Assembly (NCBI RefSeq): GCF_018613195.1
Contig: NZ_JAGGQQ010000004.1
Coordinates: 459,375 to 523,374, forward strand
DNA length: 64,000 nucleotides
Direction: 5' to 3'
Origin: Bacillus sp. ISL-45
Lineage (GTDB): Bacteria > Bacillota > Bacilli > Bacillales > Cytobacillaceae
The notes below the pieces were generated by a model. The model searched no databases, had not been told where the DNA came from, and worked only from the letters and a program-made list of their open reading frames with translations. Positions 7,960 to 16,005 of the stretch are shown piece after piece (within the stretch, counting starts at the first letter, position 1; the number at the start of each line of letters is the position of its first letter). A program made the position numbers and the translations under genes.

Positions 7960-8493
7960 TTACTGGCTGACTTTTTCCTCTTCGTAAATTGGCACCCAGC
8001 CTTCAGTTGTCACGAAAATTCTTACCGCAACTACCTGGCGATCATCCTGAAGAGTGAAATAATGACGTGTATTTTCAGGGACTGAAATCAAGTCTCCAGG
8101 ATTCAGGAACACTTCAAAAAATTCTCCGTCATTACCCTGGATGACAAACACTCCATGACCGCTTACGATGAATCTTACTTCATCATCTGTATGATGATGT
8201 TCCTGCTTAAAATTCGCAAGCAGCTGGTCAAGATTCGGTGTATTGTCTGACAGTGAAATGACATCCTGTGCCTTGTAGCCTCTGCGTTCTGAAATGTCTT
8301 CAATCTCAGCTTGGAATGCGCCGAGGATTTGCTGTTTTTCCTCGTCGGTCAACAGGAACTTCTCCTGAAGGTTTGATGGCAGCTTATTGATATCCCACTT
8401 TTCATAGATAACTTCCTGTGCGTTCAGAAATGCTTCTAGCTGCTGCTCATCAACGATTCTTTCCTTTGTACTTTGTTTTACAATATATGCCAT
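7960..8493 (-). CDS. mtnD: Acireductone dioxygenase
   Basis: 177-residue cupin of the ARD family, acting in the methionine salvage pathway: it oxidises acireductone to 4-methylthio-2-oxobutanoate and formate (Fe form). The metal ligands appear in 'EHHHTDDEVRF' (two His and Glu) and later His in 'PENTRHYF'. AAAGGGAGAG precedes the ATG. It is the last gene of mtnWXBD, 63 bp after mtnB. Confidence 0.95.
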   Translation of the reverse strand: MAYIVKQSTKERIVDEQQLEAFLNAQEVIYEKWDINKLPSNLQEKFLLTDEEKQQILGAFQAEIEDISERRGYKAQDVISLSDNTPNLDQLLANFKQEHHHTDDEVRFIVSGHGVFVIQGNDGEFFEVFLNPGDLISVPENTRHYFTLQDDRQVVAVRIFVTTEGWVPIYEEEKVSQ

Positions 8494-8556
8494 GTGAATC
8501 TCTCCCTTTTATAATGTCTTTTATCTTTTAATGAAATCTGCTTTAATGATCCTGAG

Positions 8557-9192
8557 TTAAACCACCTTGAACAATTGGAATGGTTTGTGTTCGAGCAGCC
8601 TTAACTGGTAGCGGAATAAAAATTCAGTGGCCTCAAGAATTTTCTTTGCTTCAAAAGCGTTCCTTCCCCACACAGTGATTCCATGGTTACGGATCAAGAC
8701 CGCACCTGTATCCCCTTTAACGTGCTCTGAAAATGCTTTAGCCAGGGTTGGTATATGTGCATAATTCGGAATTATCGGAATCTTAAGGACAGCATCTTCC
8801 TCCCAAATATCGAAAGCCTTGATCAATTCCTGCCCCTGGAATTGCACCTCGCCCCTGTCTCCATAGACCTCGGAGATGACATTATTATCAATTGTATGGA
8901 CATGGAGGCTGCAGCCAGCATTTGTCCTTTTGTATACCTCAACATGGAGCAGCGTCTCAGCTGATGGCTTTAAATGGGTATCCTCAACCGGCCGGCCAAA
9001 TTGGTCAACCAGCAAAAAGTCCTCGTCCGTTCTTTTCCTCTTATCTTTCCCGCTTGCCGTTACAAGGAATTGTACCGGCTCGTTGTTCACTTTGATCGCC
9101 AGGTTGCCGCTCGTTCCCATAAACCAGTCACGCTCTGCCAGTTCAGTCTTTACATCCGCCAATTCTTCCCACTTACCTTCTAAAATGCTCAT
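8557..9192 (-). CDS. mtnB: Methylthioribulose-1-phosphate dehydratase
   Basis: 211-residue class II aldolase-family protein. The zinc site His residues are in 'LHVHTIDNN' and later 'NHGITVWG'. It dehydrates 5-methylthioribulose-1-phosphate to the diketo compound used by MtnW. The substrate-phosphate loop '[10 protein letters not shown]' is near residue 27. The ATG overlaps the mtnX stop by four bases (ATGA), marking coupled translation. Confidence 0.95.
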   Translation of the reverse strand: MSILEGKWEELADVKTELAERDWFMGTSGNLAIKVNNEPVQFLVTASGKDKRKRTDEDFLLVDQFGRPVEDTHLKPSAETLLHVEVYKRTNAGCSLHVHTIDNNVISEVYGDRGEVQFQGQELIKAFDIWEEDAVLKIPIIPNYAHIPTLAKAFSEHVKGDTGAVLIRNHGITVWGRNAFEAKKILEATEFLFRYQLRLLEHKPFQLFKVV

Positions 9193-9851
9193 CCTCTCAC
9201 CCCTGTCTCAGTTTTAAGAGCTTCAATACAGTCATAAAACGTTTCAAATGGTCTATATGCGATTTCCCACTCTTCGCATTTATCCTTCAAGTAATCTCTA
9301 GCCAGTACAAGATCTGCTTTTTTGGCAGCTTCCAAATCTGTTACGGAATCCCCGATGACGATTTTATAAGCATCGCTTTGTTCTAATCTTCTCATGATTG
9401 TTGGTTTGCAGCAGCCGCAATCATTTGAACACTGATCATCGCAGCTGTTTGGCCATTCAATTTTTATTGTTTCGCCGGAAAAATCTGAACCGTTGCAGTA
9501 GATGCCTGTTATCGGTCCGAATGGTTCAATGATTGGTTCGAGAAAAAAGTCAATACCGCCGCTGACGATGTAAACAGGAATTCCTTCTTCATGGGCAAAA
9601 TCAAGAAACTCCTGAAAACCCGGACGGATCCTAGCCTTCTCTTTAGCAAACTGAATAATTTCTTCCTTCTTGGAGACCGGAAGGAGGGAAAACATTTTCC
9701 CTACTCCTTCCCTGATTGAAATACTGCGGTCAAGCACCGCTTCTTTTATTTCATCCCAGCCATCAGGCGCGAATTCCTTCATGATCGCTATGATATTATC
9801 CTTTTCGGTTACTGTTCCGTCAAAGTCACAAAAAATCACTGGCTGACTCAC
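9189..9851 (-). CDS. mtnX: HK-MTPenyl-1-P phosphatase
   Basis: 220-residue HAD-superfamily phosphatase. It removes phosphate from the MtnW product to give acireductone. HAD motif I is 'CDFDGTVT' near residue 10 and motif III/IV is '[17 protein letters not shown]'; a Cys-rich insert '[14 protein letters not shown]' also occurs in B. subtilis MtnX. I choose the GTG at 9851 rather than the longer ATG frame. It gives the family N-terminus, overlaps the mtnW stop as GTGA, and has GAGGCGG upstream. Confidence 0.93.
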   Translation of the reverse strand: MSQPVIFCDFDGTVTEKDNIIAIMKEFAPDGWDEIKEAVLDRSISIREGVGKMFSLLPVSKKEEIIQFAKEKARIRPGFQEFLDFAHEEGIPVYIVSGGIDFFLEPIIEPFGPITGIYCNGSDFSGETIKIEWPNSCDDQCSNDCGCCKPTIMRRLEQSDAYKIVIGDSVTDLEAAKKADLVLARDYLKDKCEEWEIAYRPFETFYDCIEALKTETGVRG

Positions 9852-11071
9852 TTTGCCACCGCCTCTGACGAACCCCAAAGAGCAATAGCAGCTTTCAACT
9901 CATCATGCTCAAGTGCGCCTTCTTCAAGTGTTTTTCCTTGAAGTACGGTATCAATTGCCTGTCTGAATGCCTTCCCGCCGCCCTGTGCTCCACGAGGATG
10001 TCCATGGACCCCTCCACCAGCATTTATGATTGAATCCACACCGAAATCTTTTATAAGCAGCGGTACCATTCCAGGATGAATGCCTGCTGATGGAACCGGG
10101 AATGTCCTTGTGAATTGATCCTCAGCAGTCAGTGCCTCGGCTATTGATAACGCCTGCTGCTTTTCGAGTGCCACACTTCCATAAGGTGACGGGAACAGCG
10201 AGAAGTCAGCCCCGGCATAGCGGAGTAATTTTCCCAGAAGCAAAGAATGTGAAAAACCATATTCATCAGCCGATGTCAGCGCACCGCTTACTGCAGGGTG
10301 AGCCATGATTGGGATGCCGATTTCATCATCTTCCCTTAGTTCCTGTAAAACATCCAGGCCATAGGCAAACACATTGAACAACAGTGCGTCGGCTCCAAGT
10401 TCAGCCGCTTTTCTTGCTTTGTCCTTCAACTGTAAGGTTCTTCCTGTTAGATTGGCAGCATATAAGGTTCTGTGCCCAGTAGATTCATATACTTCTTCAA
10501 GGACCTCTTTACCAAGAGCGATCCTTTTTTCAAAAGGTGTAAGCTCATTTTCAAACAGTATTTCATCGTCCTTGATCAGATCAACACCACCAAGGCTTTG
10601 TTCTTTAAGCTGTTTTAGCAGAAAGTCCATATCACGTCCGATGACACCTTTGAAGATGCTCATTAGCAATGGACGATCATAAACACCAAGCTTGCTCCTG
10701 ATTCCTTCAATTCCAAAACGCGGACCCGGAAAGTCTTTCTTTAATTCATCTCCAAATTCCAGATCGATAAGTTTTACCTTGCCATCAAGCGATAGTTTTC
10801 CAAAAACTGTTGTAAGAATGGCTGGCAGGTCTGGAGAAAAATTGAGAGCAGGGTAAGCGATTTTGATTGATGCCACTGTCTCTGAATTGTTGTCCTTACT
10901 TGAACCTTCAACAGAAACCACTCTCCCCTTATGTTTTCTCAATTGTTTTTGATCCAGTTCCGGCAAATCAGTCCAGGACCCTACCGTCAGCCCAAGCGCG
11001 ATTCCCTCTGCTTTTATCTCCGGGTTATGTTTAGCATCATGGATTATATATGTCGCTGTAATTTCACTCAT
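9848..11071 (-). CDS. mtnW: 2,3-diketo-5-methylthiopentyl-1-phosphate enolase (RuBisCO-like)
   Basis: 407-residue RuBisCO-like protein (form IV). It catalyses the enolase step of methionine salvage. The metal-site stretch '[10 protein letters not shown]' with the equivalent of the carbamylated Lys is present, as are '[14 protein letters not shown]' phosphate-binding residues near the C-terminus. The ATG at 11071 ([10 protein letters not shown]) has AAAGGA at good spacing and gives family length. A SAM-I riboswitch with its terminator lies immediately upstream. Confidence 0.95.
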   Translation of the reverse strand: MSEITATYIIHDAKHNPEIKAEGIALGLTVGSWTDLPELDQKQLRKHKGRVVSVEGSSKDNNSETVASIKIAYPALNFSPDLPAILTTVFGKLSLDGKVKLIDLEFGDELKKDFPGPRFGIEGIRSKLGVYDRPLLMSIFKGVIGRDMDFLLKQLKEQSLGGVDLIKDDEILFENELTPFEKRIALGKEVLEEVYESTGHRTLYAANLTGRTLQLKDKARKAAELGADALLFNVFAYGLDVLQELREDDEIGIPIMAHPAVSGALTSADEYGFSHSLLLGKLLRYAGADFSLFPSPYGSVALEKQQALSIAEALTAEDQFTRTFPVPSAGIHPGMVPLLIKDFGVDSIINAGGGVHGHPRGAQGGGKAFRQAIDTVLQGKTLEEGALEHDELKAAIALWGSSEAVAK

Positions 11072-11120
11072 GAGGATCAATCCTTTCATTACTTGTGGAC
11101 CCATTATTATTTTGGGCATA

Positions 11121-11271
11121 AAAAAACCTCTTCACAAAGAAGAGGTTAGAAAATACACTAAACTCTTCTCATCTTTCAGCTTTCGCTGCAAGAATTAGCA
11201 CCGTGCCCAGCTAAATGCTGGATCGGTTGCCGGGCTTCATCGGGCTCGTCCCTCCGCCTGCTCTTGATAAG
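11121..11271 (-). ncRNA. SAM-I (S-box) riboswitch with terminator, controlling mtnWXBD
   Basis: The minus strand carries the S-box landmarks in order: CTTATCAAGAG, GGCGGAGGGAC, GATGAAGCCCGGCAACC, GGTGCTAATTC, and GAAAGATGAG (aptamer about 11271-11168). It is followed by the terminator AACCTCTTC / GAAGAGGTT plus seven T (11148-11121). GAAGAGTTTAG just after the aptamer can pair with CTAACCTCTTC of the terminator 5' arm (10 of 11 positions), giving the antiterminator. High SAM should therefore stop transcription before mtnW. Confidence 0.96.
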
Positions 11272-11348
11272 AAAATAATTTAATCAAGTTATTTAATTGG
11301 TTAAAGTGAATTTGTTAATTAGGATTATGTCAGGTTCGTAAATCAATG

Positions 11349-12530
11349 TCAACTATTTTTTTTGAATATTTCCAAGCTTTCAATCCTGCCAACTGCTTCA
11401 TGCAATCTTTCTTCCGAAGTCAGCAAGCCAACCCTCACAAAACCCTCGCCATGCTCACCAAACCCTACACCTGGCGCAACTGCTATGTGTGCTTTTTCCA
11501 GCAAGAAATCCGCGAATTCAACTGAAGTGAATGGTTCTGGAACCTTCAGCCAGGCAAAAAATGAGCCTTTTGGAGCAGTCACCTCCCAGCCAATTTTTGT
11601 AAGACCGTCAATAAGTACGTTTCTTCTAGATTCATATAAATCATTCAGTTCAGCAACGCATTCTTGCGATCCCAGCAAAGCTTCTGCTGCAGCTTCCTGC
11701 ACAGCACCAAACAAGCTGACATACATATGGTCCTGGAGCAAGTTGATTGCGGCTATTACACTCTTGTTCCCTGCCGCAAAGCCAACACGCCATCCAGCCA
11801 TATTATATGTTTTTGACAATGTATAGATCTCGATCCCCACTTCCCTTGCATCCTCGGACTGTAAAAAGCTTTGCGGGCGGTTCCCGTCAAAGCCAATCGC
11901 TCCATAAGCAAAATCGTGTACTACACAAATTTCATTTTTACGTGCCAGCTCGATTGTCTGATCAAAAAATTCTTTATCAGCCACTGCACCTGTAGGATTA
12001 TTTGGGTAGTTGAGGAACATCAGCTTTGCTTTATCCAATTGATCTGAGCTTAACTCATCATAATCAGGCAGAAAGTCATTTTCTTCACGGAGTGGCATGG
12101 TCACCATCTTTGCCCTGGCAATCTCGACTCCAGACCAGTAGTCAGGATAGCCGGGATCTGGAACGAGAATTGTGTCCCCAGGATTCAACAGGCATTGAGG
12201 TATTTCTACGAGACCGGCTTTACCCCCGAATAGGATGGCAATTTCCTCTTCCGGATTAAGATCGACCCCATATTCTCTTTTATAAAACGCTGCTGCTGCT
12301 TCTTTTAACGAGCGAAAACCCCTGAAAGGCGAATACTTATGGTTAACCGGATTATCCGCAGCTTGCTTCAACCTTTCAACAATGTGCTGTGGAGTCGGCT
12401 GGTCAGGGTTCCCCTGCCCCAGATTTATTATGTCTGCCCCTTTTTTTGTATAAGCGCCCACCTTTTGCACCAGTGAAGCAAAAAATTGCTTGGGCAGGCT
12501 TTTCAGTAAATCTGATTGTGGAAATTCCAT
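11349..12530 (-). CDS. mtnE: Methionine-salvage aminotransferase
   Basis: 393-residue PLP aminotransferase of fold type I, matching MtnE (YkrV). The PLP lysine lies in 'YTLSKTYNMAGWRVGF' and substrate motifs 'NYPNNPTG' and 'DFAYGAIGFDG' are present. It transaminates 4-methylthio-2-oxobutanoate to methionine, typically from glutamine. It is divergent from mtnU across 126 bp, where I see no S-box. AGGTGAGAAG precedes the ATG. Confidence 0.9.
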   Translation of the reverse strand: MEFPQSDLLKSLPKQFFASLVQKVGAYTKKGADIINLGQGNPDQPTPQHIVERLKQAADNPVNHKYSPFRGFRSLKEAAAAFYKREYGVDLNPEEEIAILFGGKAGLVEIPQCLLNPGDTILVPDPGYPDYWSGVEIARAKMVTMPLREENDFLPDYDELSSDQLDKAKLMFLNYPNNPTGAVADKEFFDQTIELARKNEICVVHDFAYGAIGFDGNRPQSFLQSEDAREVGIEIYTLSKTYNMAGWRVGFAAGNKSVIAAINLLQDHMYVSLFGAVQEAAAEALLGSQECVAELNDLYESRRNVLIDGLTKIGWEVTAPKGSFFAWLKVPEPFTSVEFADFLLEKAHIAVAPGVGFGEHGEGFVRVGLLTSEERLHEAVGRIESLEIFKKNS

Positions 12531-12656
12531 CTTCTCACCTGCTTAGAAAATATGTTATTATTTCAAAATTTTAATTGAAATTCTAGTCACAAATGATATA
12601 ACGTAAAGAGTAACTTGTAAAGATATAATTTTCAGAAAGTATGGCGGTGATGAAGG

Positions 12657-13439
12657 ATGAAATTTAAAATTGCATGCCTGCAAATGGATATTGCCTTTGG
12701 GGATCCTGCACAAAACTACAAAAACGCATCTAAACTGATTGCAGAGGCAAACTCTCAAAAACCTGATATCATAATCCTTCCGGAGCTCTGGACTACAGGG
12801 TATGACCTGAATAATTTAAAAAACACTGCGGAAGAGGATGCACAAGCAGCCAAAGCGTTTTTCAAGGATGCTGCCTTGGAATACAACTCCCATTTCATAG
12901 GCGGTTCTGTTGCCAATAAAACAGAATCAGGCATTGAAAATACATTGCTTGTATTTGATAAAAATGGAGTACATGCGGGAACCTACAGCAAGCTTCACTT
13001 GTTCAAGCTAATGGATGAGCATTTGTATCTGGCTGCCGGGAAGGAAAAGGGGTTGTTCTCTTTGGATGGCCACAAATTTGCCGGCCTGATCTGCTATGAT
13101 ATCCGGTTCCCGGAATGGGTCCGTGCCCATGCACTCCATGATGTCGAAGCGATGTTTGTTGTCGCTGAATGGCCAATCCAGAGGTTGGAACACTGGCGGG
13201 CATTGCTCATCGCCCGTGCAATCGAGAACCAATGCTTTGTAGTAGCCTGCAACCGTGCTGGTTCAGACCCTAACAATACTTTCGCCGGCCATTCATTGGT
13301 CATTAACCCATGGGGTGAAGTGATCGCTGAAGGTGGAGAAGGCGAGGAAATCCTCCTGGCGGAAATCGAGCTTGACGAGGTTAAGGAAGCAAGGAGCAAG
13401 ATTCCTATCTTTACGGATCGCAGGCCAGAACTATATTAA
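12657..13439 (+). CDS. mtnU: Omega-amidase / carbon-nitrogen hydrolase
   Basis: 260-residue nitrilase-superfamily hydrolase, equivalent to B. subtilis YkrU/MtnU. The catalytic triad is visible: Glu in 'LPELWTTG', Lys in 'YSKLHLF', and Cys in 'GLICYDIRFPEW'. It hydrolyses the 2-oxo-glutaramate made by the glutamine-dependent transaminase MtnE, pulling that reaction forward. Start ATG with GGCGGTGAT upstream. A strong bidirectional terminator follows. Confidence 0.9.
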   Translation: MKFKIACLQMDIAFGDPAQNYKNASKLIAEANSQKPDIIILPELWTTGYDLNNLKNTAEEDAQAAKAFFKDAALEYNSHFIGGSVANKTESGIENTLLVFDKNGVHAGTYSKLHLFKLMDEHLYLAAGKEKGLFSLDGHKFAGLICYDIRFPEWVRAHALHDVEAMFVVAEWPIQRLEHWRALLIARAIENQCFVVACNRAGSDPNNTFAGHSLVINPWGEVIAEGGEGEEILLAEIELDEVKEARSKIPIFTDRRPELY

Positions 13440-13452
13440 ATTCAATCAATTA

Positions 13453-13488
13453 AAAAACCGCCCAGGGACAATGCCTAGGGCGGTTTTA
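13453..13488. terminator. Bidirectional terminator between mtnU and the ArsR-type gene
   Basis: AAAACCGCCC and GGGCGGTTTT arms with inner AGG/CCT pairing; A-run and T-run flank it, so it can serve both converging genes. Confidence 0.85.
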
Positions 13489-13507
13489 ATGCTGTTCTAG
13501 AGGGAAA

Positions 13508-14092
13508 TCACTCAGGTTTTGCCCACATTTCTTCAGGGTTCAATTCATAAATCCCATTTTCACGATACATGTAATGATTGATGATGAACTCTCTTCTGAT
13601 TGTCGCATAATCCTCGTGGAACTTCGTGATATATTCGTTCAGATCCTTTTCCGGATATTTTTTTCCGGCTTTCAAACCTCGGACCATGTATTCAAATACC
13701 ATCAGTCTCTTCTTCCGTTGTGCCGGTATATTTTTTAATTTACCGTCTTTCGTAAAGAAATTATCGATCACCTTTTGCCTTTCGATATTTTGTTCAATCA
13801 TAGCTTCCACCTTCCCTTCTTTTTTCTCGATTAACCTGCCTAGCGTCCTTGCCTGTTGCTTGATTACTGATTCATTAAGGTGAAAATAAATTGTATTTTT
13901 GTCTCTGCGCTCAACAATGACATTGATATCCCGCAGTTTCTTGATATGATGTGTGATTGTTGGCGGAGTAAGGCCCAGCTTTCCGGCAATCGCCTGGCCA
14001 TGAAGCGGCCCGTTCGCTAGTAATGCCACAATCCTGATCCTTGTAGGGTCTCCCATCGCTTTATGGAAGGCGACAATTTTGTCCAATTGCAT
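13508..14092 (-). CDS. ArsR-type winged-helix regulator with DUF2087 domain
   Basis: 194-residue protein. Residues 1-85 form an ArsR-like winged helix ('FHKAMGDPTRIRIVALL', recognition helix 'LTPPTITHHIKKL'). The C-terminal half ('KKRLMVFEYMVRGLKAGKKYPEKDLN', 'EDYATIRREFI') matches DUF2087. No CxC metal motif is visible, so metal sensing is unlikely. It is monocistronic and convergent with mtnU; targets are unknown. GGAGTG precedes the ATG. Confidence 0.85.
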   Translation of the reverse strand: MQLDKIVAFHKAMGDPTRIRIVALLANGPLHGQAIAGKLGLTPPTITHHIKKLRDINVIVERRDKNTIYFHLNESVIKQQARTLGRLIEKKEGKVEAMIEQNIERQKVIDNFFTKDGKLKNIPAQRKKRLMVFEYMVRGLKAGKKYPEKDLNEYITKFHEDYATIRREFIINHYMYRENGIYELNPEEMWAKPE

Positions 14093-14235
14093 AAAAACAC
14101 TCCATTTAATTTAATATTCATCTAATTAGGTATACATCTAATATTAAAGCATTCTTTGCGAAATTTAAAGGGGATTTGGAGAATTTTTTATTTCTCCTGG
14201 ATGGACCCCTTTTATGGCACCGCATCCACCCATGG

Positions 14236-14264
14236 AAAAACGCCTGATTGATTTCAATCAGACG
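14236..14264 (-). terminator. Terminator of the histidine kinase gene
   Basis: Minus-strand CGTCTGATTG / CAATCAGGCG stem with TTTTT; the stem includes the kinase stop codon. Confidence 0.8.
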
Positions 14265-15837
14265 CTTCCTTGGTTATTGGCAAATAAATATGAAAAATAG
14301 TTCCGTGCCCCACTTCGCTCTCTATTTCGATTGTACCCCCGTGTTCTTCAATGATTTTGAAACTCACCATCAGACCGAGCCCTGTTCCTCTTTCCTTTGT
14401 GGTGTAAAAAGGTTTCCCAAGCTTTTTGATCTGATCGGCCGGGATTCCTTCGCCTTCATCCTTGATGCAGATATGTATTCTGTTCCCTGGAGCCTGACTG
14501 ACAGTCACAGTCACAAAACCCCCTTTTGACATGACTTCTAGTGCGTTTTTTATGATATTGATAAAGACCTTTTTTAATTGATTAGGCTCACACATAAGTT
14601 CCGGCAAATCATCGTCATAAACGGTTTTGATTTGCACATCATGGAGCACCGCCTGTGCGCTAAGAAGGGCCACAGTCTCATCCATGATTCTTGAAATATC
14701 GGTATATTCAAATTTAATTGATTGCGGTTTGGCCAAGACCAGGAACTCATTGATGATTGAATCAATCCTCTGCAGTTCGGTCTTGATTACCTGGAAATAT
14801 AGCGAATAAGCATCACCCGAGCTGCTCTCGAGCAGCTGGATGAACCCTTTTAGCGCGGTCATTGGATTACGGATTTCATGGGCAATGCCTGCTGCCAGTT
14901 CCCCTAGCATATTAAGCGTATCTGACTTATGCAGCTGGGCTTCCATCTCTATTTTTTCAGTGATGTTCCTGAACACAATGAGATTCAAATTGTCGACCAA
15001 GTGACGTTTGATACTGTATTCAAAATGCTTCATCCGGCCATCTTCATATGGAATGGTAATCCTGCCGTCCAGCCTCCCTTTACGAAGCAATGCCTCGATT
15101 TTTTCATCGATCAATTCTTCGGAAAGTCCGAGATTCATGAACAGCTTCTGGAAGTTTTCCTCTTTCAGGTCTTCCGGCTTCAATTCGAGTTTTGCCCTTC
15201 CTGAAGGATTAATCTCGTAGTGCTTGCAATCCTCCTCCCAAAGAATCATCCCCTCAATTGATCCTTCAAAAATATTCCTGAAGCGCTCTTCACTTTTCCG
15301 CAGCCGCTGTTCCATATAATAGCGCTCACTTGCATCACGGACAATGGTCATATGATAGCCATCGCCAGCATTGAGCTTTACAGTAAATTCAAGCATCCTT
15401 TTCTCCCCATTCGGGAGCAAAAAGAGAGTTTCCTCACGCAATGCACCTTTTTCATTGATCGTTTGTTTCATCTCTCTATATTTCTCGTCTTTTTTATAGA
15501 TAAAGTCCGTTATTTTATGTTTTAACAATTCATCTTGTGTGAGCCCGAAAATCTTACAGGTTGCTTCATTAGCTGCAATGATTTGACCACATTTCCCCCA
15601 GAACACAATCCCATCCAATGTATCCATGAAAAAGCTTTTCAGCAAACCCTCGTCCGTACTGAATCTATCAGCGAAATTTGTTGCCGGGCCTTCTGCAGGG
15701 ACCTTATGTACAAAAGAGTCGGATGCTTTTCTCTGATCGCTATTGATCCTCTCTATTAATGAGGAATTTTCTTGTTCTAAAGCGGCTATTTTTTCCTTCA
15801 GTGCTTTAATCTCATCTGCCTTGTTAGCACTACTCAC
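14254..15837 (-). CDS. Soluble PAS-domain sensor histidine kinase
   Basis: 527-residue cytoplasmic kinase without membrane helices. A short coiled coil comes first, then two PAS domains (about residues 60-175 and 185-300), HisKA with phospho-acceptor His near 320 ('GIAHEIRNPMTALKGF'), and HATPase with N box 'NIIKNALEVM', 'DEGEGIP' and 'GTGLGLMV'. The layout resembles sporulation kinases that feed the Spo0 phosphorelay. I place the start at GTG 15837, which has AAGGAGG 7 nt upstream; the ATG at 15948 has no ribosome binding site. No response regulator is adjacent, as in orphan Kin-type kinases. Confidence 0.9.
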   Translation of the reverse strand: MSSANKADEIKALKEKIAALEQENSSLIERINSDQRKASDSFVHKVPAEGPATNFADRFSTDEGLLKSFFMDTLDGIVFWGKCGQIIAANEATCKIFGLTQDELLKHKITDFIYKKDEKYREMKQTINEKGALREETLFLLPNGEKRMLEFTVKLNAGDGYHMTIVRDASERYYMEQRLRKSEERFRNIFEGSIEGMILWEEDCKHYEINPSGRAKLELKPEDLKEENFQKLFMNLGLSEELIDEKIEALLRKGRLDGRITIPYEDGRMKHFEYSIKRHLVDNLNLIVFRNITEKIEMEAQLHKSDTLNMLGELAAGIAHEIRNPMTALKGFIQLLESSSGDAYSLYFQVIKTELQRIDSIINEFLVLAKPQSIKFEYTDISRIMDETVALLSAQAVLHDVQIKTVYDDDLPELMCEPNQLKKVFINIIKNALEVMSKGGFVTVTVSQAPGNRIHICIKDEGEGIPADQIKKLGKPFYTTKERGTGLGLMVSFKIIEEHGGTIEIESEVGHGTIFHIYLPITKEASD

Positions 15838-15970
15838 CAGAAAGCCTCCTTGTCGGATTCCCATTTTTCTAGTAATTTCTACAAGGATGGTAAAAATCCC
15901 TTTAAAATCGTGATTATTTCCTGGATATTCTGCTTTCTTTTCAACCATCGTTTAGTAGTTTGTAACACAA

Positions 15971-15999
15971 AAAGAGAAGCCAAATTAATGGCTTCTCTT
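15971..15999 (-). terminator. Terminator of the 2-oxoacid oxidoreductase operon
   Basis: Minus-strand AAGAGAAGCC / GGCTTCTCTT perfect stem followed by TTTGTG. Confidence 0.85.
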
Positions 16000-16005
16000 C
16001 GTTTC

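Noticed and set aside
15838-15948. N-terminal extension of the histidine kinase to the ATG at 15948
   Set aside because: No ribosome binding site there, whereas GTG 15837 has AAGGAGG at ideal spacing.
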